This document shows, piece by piece, positions 1 through 6,104 of a stretch of DNA of 9,046 nucleotides. Source of the DNA: Alphaproteobacteria bacterium (GTDB lineage Bacteria > Pseudomonadota > Alphaproteobacteria > Rhizobiales > Xanthobacteraceae). Location: positions 14,451 through 23,496 of the forward strand of contig VAZQ01000255.1 of assembly GCA_005883115.1 (NCBI GenBank). Direction: 5' to 3'. The position numbers and the translations under genes are program-made. Under the pieces are notes generated by a model. It saw only the letters and a program-made list of their open reading frames with translations. It was not told the origin of the DNA and did not search any database. The first letter of the stretch is position 1, and every line of letters begins with the position of its first letter.

Positions 1-344
1 GAACCTAACGCAGCAATGCCTAGCGCCGGGCCGGCCCGCCCCTGCCGCGCCATCGCATGACCGTCGATTGTAGTGACGACGGATGAGGCCTCGCCTGGGA
101 TCAGGATAGCTGTGGTTGAGCCGCCGTACTGGGCGCCGTAATAGATGCCAGCGAGCAAGATCATCGCGGATTCCGGCGGCAGGGTGAACGAGATCGGCAG
201 CAGCATGGCCACTGTGGTGACCGGGCCAATGCCGGGCAATACACCGATAAGGGTTCCGAGCAGGGTGCCAATGAAGCAGTAGGCGATGTTCTGGATGGTC
301 AGCGCGACGGAAAATCCGAGGCCGAGATTCGAGATCACGTCCAT
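1..344 (-). CDS. tctA: Tripartite tricarboxylate transporter large permease subunit TctA (N-terminal part, runs off window)
   Basis: This is the large, multi-spanning inner-membrane subunit of a TTT secondary transporter, which moves a carboxylate delivered by a periplasmic TctC protein. The start is ATG at 344-342 and 114 codons are visible before the window edge. The family hallmarks are clear: the glycine-rich GVLPGIGP stretch at residues 34-41, AGIYYGAQYGGSTTAIL at 65-81, then IPGEASSVVTTIDGHAMARQG at about 82-102, a TctA signature region. The N-terminus is hydrophobic with no cleavable signal. It starts one base after the tctB stop codon, so the two genes are almost certainly co-transcribed and translationally coupled. 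Full-length TctA proteins are about 500 residues, so roughly the C-terminal three quarters lies outside. The family is certain; the substrate is not readable. Confidence 0.95.
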   Translation of the reverse strand, partial: MDVISNLGLGFSVALTIQNIAYCFIGTLLGTLIGVLPGIGPVTTVAMLLPISFTLPPESAMILLAGIYYGAQYGGSTTAILIPGEASSVVTTIDGHAMARQGRAGPALGIAALG

Positions 345-345
345 T

Positions 346-792
346 CTACATGCTCGGCCAGACATTGAGCGGAAGCCCGAGCGCATAGACAAAAACGGCG
401 ACACAAAAGAGGACCAGCGCGGCCGCCAATGCGACCGTTTCCGTTAACCGAAACTGCGCGCCGACCCAAGCCGACATTAACGTCAATACGGCGAGCGAAA
501 CGATGAGCCCGAGGGGCTCGATGAGCACGCCAAATAGGCATATTGCAGTCGCAATCACCGCCAGCGGTAAGACGCGGAAGCGCGCGACCGGCTCACCGCC
601 AATGAGGATCGAGCGCCCGATTAGCACCACTCCGAGCGCGCCAAGCAGGCTCGCGAGTAGCAGCGGGAAATAGCCCGGGCCCATCCTGCCGGCACTTCCC
701 AAGGAATATCCGCGCGCGGCGAAGAGGGCGATCGCGGCGAAACCGCAGAACATCACGCCCGACCAAAAATCCTTCGGCGCGCGGATTCTCAT
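346..792 (-). CDS. tctB: Tripartite tricarboxylate transporter small membrane subunit TctB
   Basis: The 148-residue integral membrane protein is the small, poorly conserved subunit that partners TctA. It begins with a short basic segment (MRIRAPKDFW), followed by a hydrophobic helix at about 10-26 and the characteristic RMGPGYFP motif at 36-43 that leads into a second helix (about 41-60). Further hydrophobic stretches lie at about 74-110 (probably two helices around E92-P93) and 119-140, giving four to five helices, as expected. Length is normal for the family (about 140-160). It precedes tctA with one base between stop and start. The cognate tctC is not directly upstream, as it is in the classical tctCBA order. 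A TctC-type gene lies instead on the opposite strand at 7636-8649. No strong Shine-Dalgarno sequence precedes the ATG at 792-790. Confidence 0.93.
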   Translation of the reverse strand: MRIRAPKDFWSGVMFCGFAAIALFAARGYSLGSAGRMGPGYFPLLLASLLGALGVVLIGRSILIGGEPVARFRVLPLAVIATAICLFGVLIEPLGLIVSLAVLTLMSAWVGAQFRLTETVALAAALVLFCVAVFVYALGLPLNVWPSM

Positions 793-822
793 GCTTCACA
801 CCCGTTGTACTGCCACGGGAGA

Positions 823-851
823 ATCAAATCGGCAGGTGCCTCTTGCGTCAA
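823..851 (-). promoter_or_regulatory. Putative sigma70-type promoter for tctBA
   Basis: Read on the minus strand, TTGACG (plus-strand 851-846, five of six matches to TTGACA) is followed by a 17-base spacer and TTTGAT (828-823, four of six matches to TATAAT). Transcription would start near 816, giving a leader of about 24 bases before the tctB ATG at 792. Spacing is ideal, but this is a visual match only. The 9-bp inverted repeat at 880-912 lies upstream of the -35 on this strand. Confidence 0.45.
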
Positions 852-879
852 TGCCAGCCACCTCGTCGTGCTGTGTCCG

Positions 880-912
880 AATGTAGATCGCCACCGCGCG
901 ATCATCTACATT
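880..912. promoter_or_regulatory. Perfect 9-bp inverted repeat in the divergent intergenic region, candidate operator
   Basis: AATGTAGAT at 880-888 is exactly complementary to ATCTACATT at 904-912, with a 15-base spacer, so half-site centres are 24 bases apart (a little over two helical turns). A nested 5-bp dyad, GATCG (886-890) and CGATC (899-903), lies inside. The dyad sits between the divergent tctBA and glutamine synthetase-like genes, ending 27 bases before the GTG at 940. That position suits a transcription factor controlling the plus-strand run, tctBA, or both. No regulator gene is in the window. It could also form an RNA hairpin in the leader of the plus-strand transcript. Confidence 0.5.
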
Positions 913-939
913 GCGGGCCACTGCGGTTGGGACGGAACG

Positions 940-2433
940 GTGCGAGTGAAAAAGTCCGCATTCATTGCACGACACGGTCTGTGGACCGAGGAGCAGCGAC
1001 GCAAAGCCGACGAGCTCAAGCGCAGGGTCGTGAAGGAGGACCTTAATCTCGTCCGCCTTGCCTGGGCGGATCCGCACGGCGCCGCGCGCGCGAAAGCCGT
1101 CACGCTGCCGGCTTTCCTCGGTGCGCTTGAGACCGGCTACAACATCAATGTCGCGACCACCACGCTTGATTCCGCCAATGCCCGCACGTTTGCCTCGTTC
1201 ACACGCGGCGGCGGAATGGGACTCGAGGAGATGACGGGTTCTCCCAACCTGACGATCGTTCCCGACCCTTTCACCTTCCGTGTGCTGCCCTGGGCGCCCG
1301 GCACCGGCTGGGTGCTGTGTGATGAATATTTCAAAAGCGGGGTGCCGTTTTATTTCTCGCCGCGGCATTTGCTGCGCAGCCAACTGCAGCGGCTCGCGAA
1401 CAAAGGCATGGGTTTACTGGTCGGCCTGGAGATCGAATGGTATCTGCTGCGCGTCGTACAAGACGAGCTTGGCGAGGACAACGTCGGCTTCCCCGGCGTG
1501 CGCGGGCAGCCGATCAAGACGGCTCCGGCAGAACCGGGCTTTTCCTACCATTGCGAATCCAACATGGATTTGATGCAGCCGGTGCTCTCCACGCTCGCCG
1601 ATCATTTCAAGACAATCGGATTGCCACTGCGCTCGATCGAGAACGAGTGGGGACCGGGCCAACTCGAATGCACCTTTGCCGCGCGGCCAGCGCTGGAGGC
1701 CGCCGACCATGCGCTGCTGTTCCGCACGGCGGCGCGGCAAATCTGTCGCCGGATTGGGTATTTCGCCACGTTCATGTGCCGGCCGGCGCTCAAAGACTAT
1801 TATGCGAGTGGTTGGCACCTGCATCAGTCGTTGCTCGAAGCGAAGAGCGGGCGCAATCTGTTCATGGCGAGGCGCGACCGCGAACATCTCTCAGCGCTGG
1901 GCCTTTCTTTTCTTGGCGGATTAGTGCGACATGCCGCGGCCTCCACCGCGTTTGCGACTCCGACGGTCAATGGCTACCGGCGATTTCGGCCGAACTCGCT
2001 CGCGCCCGACCGGGCGTCATGGTGTTATGACCATCGCGGCGTCATGATCCGGGTGCTCGGCGCGCCGGGAGATGAAGCGACGCGATTGGAGAACCGGATT
2101 GGGGAGCCCGCCGCCAATCCTTACCTCTTTATTCTTTCGCAGATCGTCGCCGGACTTGACGGCATAGAACATGGGTTCGATCCAGGACCGCCCGAGGACG
2201 ATCCATATAACGCCAAGTTGCCACCGCTGCCCACGAACTTACCCGCCGCCCTGGACGCGCTCGAGTGCGAACCGTTGTTTCGCCGCGAGCTCGGCGACGT
2301 ATTCCTCGATTATTTCCTCAAGCTCAAGCGCAACGAGGCGGGCCGGTTTGCGCAATGGCTAAAGGAGACCGGTGTACGGGAGACCGAGGAGCCGACCGCC
2401 TGGGAGCACAACGAGTATTTCGATTTTTTCTAG
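940..2433 (+). CDS. Glutamine synthetase-family ligase (possible gamma-glutamylamide synthetase)
   Basis: The protein (497 residues from this start) has a GS beta-Grasp N-terminus followed by the ATP-dependent catalytic domain. Conserved active-site elements are present: GLEIEW with E164/E166 (metal and ATP region), ENEWGPGQLE with E236/E243 (metal ligands), GWHLHQS at 291-297, NGYRRFRP with R348, and RLENR at 382-386 before GEPAANPYL. It should therefore be an active ATP-dependent gamma-glutamyl ligase. Sequence style and context are not those of housekeeping GlnA. Its tight linkage to Rieske oxygenase genes (11 bases to the next start) resembles TdnQ/AtdA1 of aniline degradation, which glutamylate an amine. 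That function is inference. The GTG at 940 was chosen because a weak GGGACGG-like ribosome site (929-935) lies upstream; GTG 946 is nearly as good. A longer frame from TTG 805 would overlap the promoter region and lacks family-like sequence. Confidence 0.88.
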   Translation: MRVKKSAFIARHGLWTEEQRRKADELKRRVVKEDLNLVRLAWADPHGAARAKAVTLPAFLGALETGYNINVATTTLDSANARTFASFTRGGGMGLEEMTGSPNLTIVPDPFTFRVLPWAPGTGWVLCDEYFKSGVPFYFSPRHLLRSQLQRLANKGMGLLVGLEIEWYLLRVVQDELGEDNVGFPGVRGQPIKTAPAEPGFSYHCESNMDLMQPVLSTLADHFKTIGLPLRSIENEWGPGQLECTFAARPALEAADHALLFRTAARQICRRIGYFATFMCRPALKDYYASGWHLHQSLLEAKSGRNLFMARRDREHLSALGLSFLGGLVRHAAASTAFATPTVNGYRRFRPNSLAPDRASWCYDHRGVMIRVLGAPGDEATRLENRIGEPAANPYLFILSQIVAGLDGIEHGFDPGPPEDDPYNAKLPPLPTNLPAALDALECEPLFRRELGDVFLDYFLKLKRNEAGRFAQWLKETGVRETEEPTAWEHNEYFDFF

Positions 2434-2444
2434 ACGGAGGCATG

Positions 2445-3866
2445 ATGCCGCCCATGCGCATAGGGGGAGAGTACGGCAGCAGGCCGGTGGAGAGACGCAT
2501 GCTGGAAAAGCTTAATGCATCCTCGATCGACAGCGTCGAGCGCTATGATTGGGACGAGCTCGTCCAAGAGGACCGCGTCCATCGGCTGATCTACACCGAT
2601 CCCGCCATCTTCAACTTGGAGATGACGAACATCTTCGGTGCAGTCTGGGTCTATCTCGGGCACGAGAGTCAGATCCCCGCGAACGACGACTACATCACCG
2701 TACGGCTCGGGCTGCGGCCCATCATCCTGTTGCGCGACTCCCACGGCAAGATCCGCGCGCTGTTCAATCGCTGCGCGCATCGCGGCACCACCCTTTGCCG
2801 CAAGGACAAGGGCTCGGCGCGCATATTCACCTGCCCATATCATGGCTGGAGCTATCTCAACACGGGCAAGCTGCGCGCCGTCCCTTGGCCCGACGGGTAC
2901 GCCTGCGACTTCAAGGATGCGAAATACAACGTCGCGCAGGTGCCGCACGTGGACAGCTATCGCGGTTTCATCTTCGCAACGCTCAATCCCGATGCGCCCT
3001 CGCTTCTCGATTATCTCGGGCCTATCACCAAGCCGATCGACGAATGGCTCGATCGCCAACCGAAGGGACGGATTCGAGTGTGCGAGGCGAATCGGCTCAA
3101 GTACAAGGGCAATTGGAAGCTCGCCTATGACAATTCCGGCGACGGCTATCACGTGGTGTTCTCGCACCGCTCGCTATTGGAGATGGAGAATCGCCAGGCC
3201 GATGTCGCCAACAAGGGCATGTCCTACTACAAGAACTCGCCGGACACCGCGCCGATGTACATCGCCTATATGGGCAACGGCCATCACTTCAAGGACAAGC
3301 GGCCGAATATAGAGCGGCGCGCCGGGGGATTGTGGGCGGTGGAAGGCCCCGCCCCGGGCAGCGAGCACTACGCGGAAGCGCTGCGGCGCCGCTTCGGCGC
3401 CAAAGCGGAAGACATTCTCGATCTCGCCTCCTCCGAGCCTGTCAACATCAACGTCTTTCCCAACTTCTCGCTCTTAGGCAACCACATCCAAGTGTTCGAG
3501 CCCATTTCCGTCGATGAAACCGATGTCACCTGGTACGGCACGGCCGTGGTCGACGAGGACGGCACCCTCGACGGTGCCGTCGGCGACATCAATGCCTTGC
3601 GCATGCGCACCCAGGAGCAGTTCCCCAATTTCGGCGAGGTCGACGACCTCGCGAATTTCGAAGAAATCCAGCGCGGGCTCGCGTGCCGAGAAGACGAATG
3701 GATTTATATGCATCGGGGACTCGGCATTCCGGGCCGCGTGAAGACGCACGCGAACGGCATCATCACGGCGCCGGCCACTGACGAAGTGTTCATGCGTGAG
3801 TACATCAAGGAATGGAAGCGACTGATGAAGGCGACACCGAAACTCGCGGCCCAGCGCGAGCCGTGA
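2445..3866 (+). CDS. Aromatic ring-hydroxylating dioxygenase, Rieske-type alpha subunit
   Basis: This is the catalytic large subunit of a two-subunit Rieske non-heme iron oxygenase. The [2Fe-2S] ligands are visible as CAH (C110, H112) and CPYHGW (C130, H133). The C-terminal catalytic domain carries DNSGDGYHVVFSH, giving the bridging D233 and iron ligands H236 and H241. D400-D401 in VDDLANFEE is the probable third ligand, by comparison with the DD..N.E motif of naphthalene dioxygenase. At 473 residues the length is normal, and all key residues are intact. The start is uncertain. ACGGAGG (2434-2440) precedes ATG codons at 2442 and 2445, with only 1 and 4 bases of spacing. ATG 2499 has its own GGTGGAG site with better spacing, and family-like sequence begins just after it. 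The gene follows the ligase by 11 bases and overlaps the beta subunit by 4 bases. Its style fits the benzoate/aniline-type oxygenases. Substrate is unknown. Confidence 0.95.
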   Translation: MPPMRIGGEYGSRPVERRMLEKLNASSIDSVERYDWDELVQEDRVHRLIYTDPAIFNLEMTNIFGAVWVYLGHESQIPANDDYITVRLGLRPIILLRDSHGKIRALFNRCAHRGTTLCRKDKGSARIFTCPYHGWSYLNTGKLRAVPWPDGYACDFKDAKYNVAQVPHVDSYRGFIFATLNPDAPSLLDYLGPITKPIDEWLDRQPKGRIRVCEANRLKYKGNWKLAYDNSGDGYHVVFSHRSLLEMENRQADVANKGMSYYKNSPDTAPMYIAYMGNGHHFKDKRPNIERRAGGLWAVEGPAPGSEHYAEALRRRFGAKAEDILDLASSEPVNINVFPNFSLLGNHIQVFEPISVDETDVTWYGTAVVDEDGTLDGAVGDINALRMRTQEQFPNFGEVDDLANFEEIQRGLACREDEWIYMHRGLGIPGRVKTHANGIITAPATDEVFMREYIKEWKRLMKATPKLAAQREP

Positions 3867-4462
3867 GCGTGAAGATGCAAACCGCGTACGATCCCGCGAT
3901 CAGTTCCTACTACGTCAACGACGGGCTCTACCGGAAACTGGTGGAAGACTTCACCGATTGGCAACGTGAGGAGCTGGTGGTCACAGCTCCCGAGCTGCGC
4001 GACCATTTCCGGCTGCTCATCGAACGTGAGGCCCGTCTGCTCGATGAGCTTCGCTTCGATGATTGGCTCGCGATGTATGCGCCCGAATGTATTTACTGGG
4101 TCCCAGGCACTCCCGGCGGCGGAGACCCCCGGCGTGAGATCGCCATCTCGTTCGACGATCGCCGGCGCCTGGAAGACCGCATCTTTCGCCTGCGCACCGG
4201 CTATGCCTGGTCGCAAGCGCCGAAGTCTCGCACTGTGCGGCTGGTTTCCAACGTCGAAGTATTCGCCACGCGAGAAGGCGCCGCGCGCATGGTTCGATCC
4301 AACTTCCTGATCAGCGAGTTCCGCGTCGATGGGACGCGATTCTTATCCGGCTGGTGCGCCCATCGTTTCGTGCACAGCGCGGAGCGCTGGCAGATCCAGG
4401 TTCGACAGGTCAACCTGATCGACTGCGATCGCAACCTGCGCAATCCGAGCATCGTTCTTTAA
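3863..4462 (+). CDS. Aromatic ring-hydroxylating dioxygenase beta (small) subunit
   Basis: The small structural subunit, with an NTF2/SnoaL-like cone fold, assembles with the alpha subunit, classically as alpha3beta3. It has the expected pattern LLIEREARLLDELRFDDWLA at about 51-70 and then IYWVP at 77-81. Later features are the RLEDRIFRLRTGYAW stretch and the SRTVRLVSNVEV stretch, which leads into the central beta sheet. No metal-binding residues are expected or seen. Length is 199 residues from GTG 3863, normal for the family (160-200). I chose GTG 3863 because it overlaps the alpha stop codon (GTGA) in a typical coupled junction. ATG 3875, giving 195 residues, is the main alternative and neither has a clear ribosome site. 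It completes the oxygenase, but no ferredoxin or reductase gene follows. Confidence 0.93.
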   Translation: MSVKMQTAYDPAISSYYVNDGLYRKLVEDFTDWQREELVVTAPELRDHFRLLIEREARLLDELRFDDWLAMYAPECIYWVPGTPGGGDPRREIAISFDDRRRLEDRIFRLRTGYAWSQAPKSRTVRLVSNVEVFATREGAARMVRSNFLISEFRVDGTRFLSGWCAHRFVHSAERWQIQVRQVNLIDCDRNLRNPSIVL

Positions 4463-4485
4463 GCTTGTCCCCCACCCCGAGACCT

Positions 4486-5289
4486 ATGCGCGATATAGCG
4501 ACCAGAACAGTGCGCTGCGCAGGGGACCTCCCCGCTTTTCTCGCCGTTCCGGCAACCGATAGTCGAGTGCCAAGCATCGTGCTCATGCATGAACGCTATG
4601 GCCTCGTGCAGCACACGCGGGATCTGACCGAGCGTTTTGCCCGCGATGGATACGTGTGCATTGCACCAGATTTTTTTCACAAGCATCCAGACCAAGCGGC
4701 GCTCCACCGCGGCGCGGTCGGCTACGACATCAGCGATCACGAGGCCGTAGCATATCTTGAGGCCGCCATCGCCGAGCTCACCACTCTACCCCAAGTGGAT
4801 GCGTCTCGGATCGCGGTGAAAGGCGTTTGCCAGACCGGACGCCATCCGCTGGTGCTCGCGGCGCGACGGCCGATTGCGGCAGCCCTTATCTGGTATGGAG
4901 CGGCCTCGGCGCGCGAGTGGCAGATCGGCCCGCGTTATCCCAAGGCGCTGGATGAGATCATTGCCGCGGTGGAATGTCCCATTCTCGGCATTTTCGGCGA
5001 GGCCGACCATGTGATCTCGCTCGCCGACGTACGCCGTTTGCGTGATTGTCTCGATCGTAACGACAAGAGCTATACGATCAAGGTCTATCCTGGTGCTCCG
5101 CACGGTTGGCTCAACGATACCATGCCCGGCCGGTATCGCCGTGAGCAGGCCGAAGCCGCGTGGGCGCTGCAGCTCGCATTCCTCAAGGGCGTGCTCGACC
5201 CGAGCTATGACCGCTCGCGACGGGTGCAAATCTATGAATGCGACCATTCCGCCGATTATGATTTCGCCAAGAACGTGCGGATGGAGTAA
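4486..5289 (+). CDS. Dienelactone hydrolase-family alpha/beta hydrolase
   Basis: This 267-residue alpha/beta hydrolase is of the carboxymethylenebutenolidase type, cytoplasmic, with no signal peptide. The catalytic set can be placed: E36 in LMHERYGL, nucleophile C115 in KGVCQTGRHP, D174 in GEADHVIS, and H206 in GAPHGWL. A cysteine nucleophile with the associated glutamate is the signature of dienelactone hydrolases rather than serine esterases. The nucleophile elbow reads GxCxTG instead of the usual GxCxGG, and about 25 polar residues follow the fold (tail from about 243), so the substrate may differ from classical dienelactone. Enzymes of this family open lactones formed from ring-cleavage products, consistent with the neighbouring dioxygenase and cycloisomerase-like lyase. 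It starts 23 bases after the beta subunit. ATG 4486 lacks a convincing ribosome site, and an in-frame upstream extension would run into the beta gene. Confidence 0.88.
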   Translation: MRDIATRTVRCAGDLPAFLAVPATDSRVPSIVLMHERYGLVQHTRDLTERFARDGYVCIAPDFFHKHPDQAALHRGAVGYDISDHEAVAYLEAAIAELTTLPQVDASRIAVKGVCQTGRHPLVLAARRPIAAALIWYGAASAREWQIGPRYPKALDEIIAAVECPILGIFGEADHVISLADVRRLRDCLDRNDKSYTIKVYPGAPHGWLNDTMPGRYRREQAEAAWALQLAFLKGVLDPSYDRSRRVQIYECDHSADYDFAKNVRME

Positions 5290-5362
5290 AAATCAGCGCG
5301 AACAGCGAATAACCCAGGGCGTAGCAGCTATTCCCTCCTCGTCGCTGAAACAGGAGTTCGTC

Positions 5363-6058
5363 ATGGCGCGCGACTTCGAAGACCATTGCTGGAAGGACCT
5401 CATCGACGCCGATACGATCCAGATCTATCAAGCGTATCGCCGCAGGGTCTATGTGGGAGAAAATCCGGCGGTGCTTGCCATCGATCTCTATAACAAAGCG
5501 TATCGGGGCGGCGATCGTCCGGTGAAAGAAGTCGACCGGGAATTCTCCGGCTCCTGCGGCGAACATGCGTGGAAGGCGCTACCGCCGACCCAAGCGTTAT
5601 TCAAGGCTGCGCGGCGAGCCGGCATGCCGATCATCTATACCACTCGCCATCTTGATACCGGCGGAGTGCATTCGACCAACCGCAACATCGGCCGCGAGGC
5701 CGATGATACCTACGCCATCAAGCCGGAGCTTGCTCCGGCGTCGGACGAGCTCGTCATTTACAAGGAGCGCGCCTCGGCATTTTTCGGCACATCCTTGATC
5801 GCGCACCTTCAGCAAAAACGCATCAATAGCCTCATCATCTGTGGCGAAAGCACGTCCGGCTGCGTGCGAGCATCGACGGTCGATGCCTATTCCTACGGAT
5901 TCCACAACGTGGTGGTGGAGGAATGCACCTACGACCGCTCGGTCATCAGCCACAAGGTCAACCTATTCGATCTGCATCACAAGTACGCCGACGTCATGCA
6001 TATCGAGGAGGTGCTCGCGCATATCGACGCGCTTGCCGGCGGGCGCAAAGTCGCGTGA
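5363..6058 (+). CDS. Isochorismatase-like cysteine hydrolase (N-carbamoylsarcosine amidase/maleamate amidohydrolase type)
   Basis: The 231-residue protein belongs to the isochorismatase-like cysteine hydrolase superfamily. The catalytic triad is intact: D41 in LAIDLYN, K134 in VIYKERASAFFGT, and C167 in CGESTSGCVRASTVDAY. The GGDRPV segment near residue 50, the SCG motif at 64-66 and the C-terminal DLHHKYADV resemble the N-carbamoylsarcosine amidase and maleamate amidohydrolase (NicF-like) branch, which hydrolyses amides or ureido groups and releases ammonia. True isochorismatase activity is unlikely in this setting. AGGAG at 5352-5356 lies 6 bases before ATG 5363 and fixes the start. A 73-base gap follows the dienelactone hydrolase gene. 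By context it could deaminate or deamidate an acyclic intermediate of a nitrogen-containing aromatic, which is inference. Confidence 0.88.
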   Translation: MARDFEDHCWKDLIDADTIQIYQAYRRRVYVGENPAVLAIDLYNKAYRGGDRPVKEVDREFSGSCGEHAWKALPPTQALFKAARRAGMPIIYTTRHLDTGGVHSTNRNIGREADDTYAIKPELAPASDELVIYKERASAFFGTSLIAHLQQKRINSLIICGESTSGCVRASTVDAYSYGFHNVVVEECTYDRSVISHKVNLFDLHHKYADVMHIEEVLAHIDALAGGRKVA

Positions 6059-6104
6059 AGACCGCGCTCGCGCCCTCGCAGGCCGGGGCCATCGGAGAGA
6101 AAGC

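Noticed and set aside
805..939. Upstream in-frame extension of the glutamine synthetase-like gene from TTG 805
   Set aside because: It would cover the divergent promoter and the perfect dyad, and the encoded residues (cysteine- and histidine-rich, no GS similarity) do not look like a GS N-terminus. The family-like sequence begins near 950.
2430..3167. Long antisense open frame opposite the oxygenase alpha gene
   Set aside because: It is a shadow of a clear Rieske alpha gene in GC-rich DNA; the product has low-complexity acidic and valine-rich composition and no recognisable domain.
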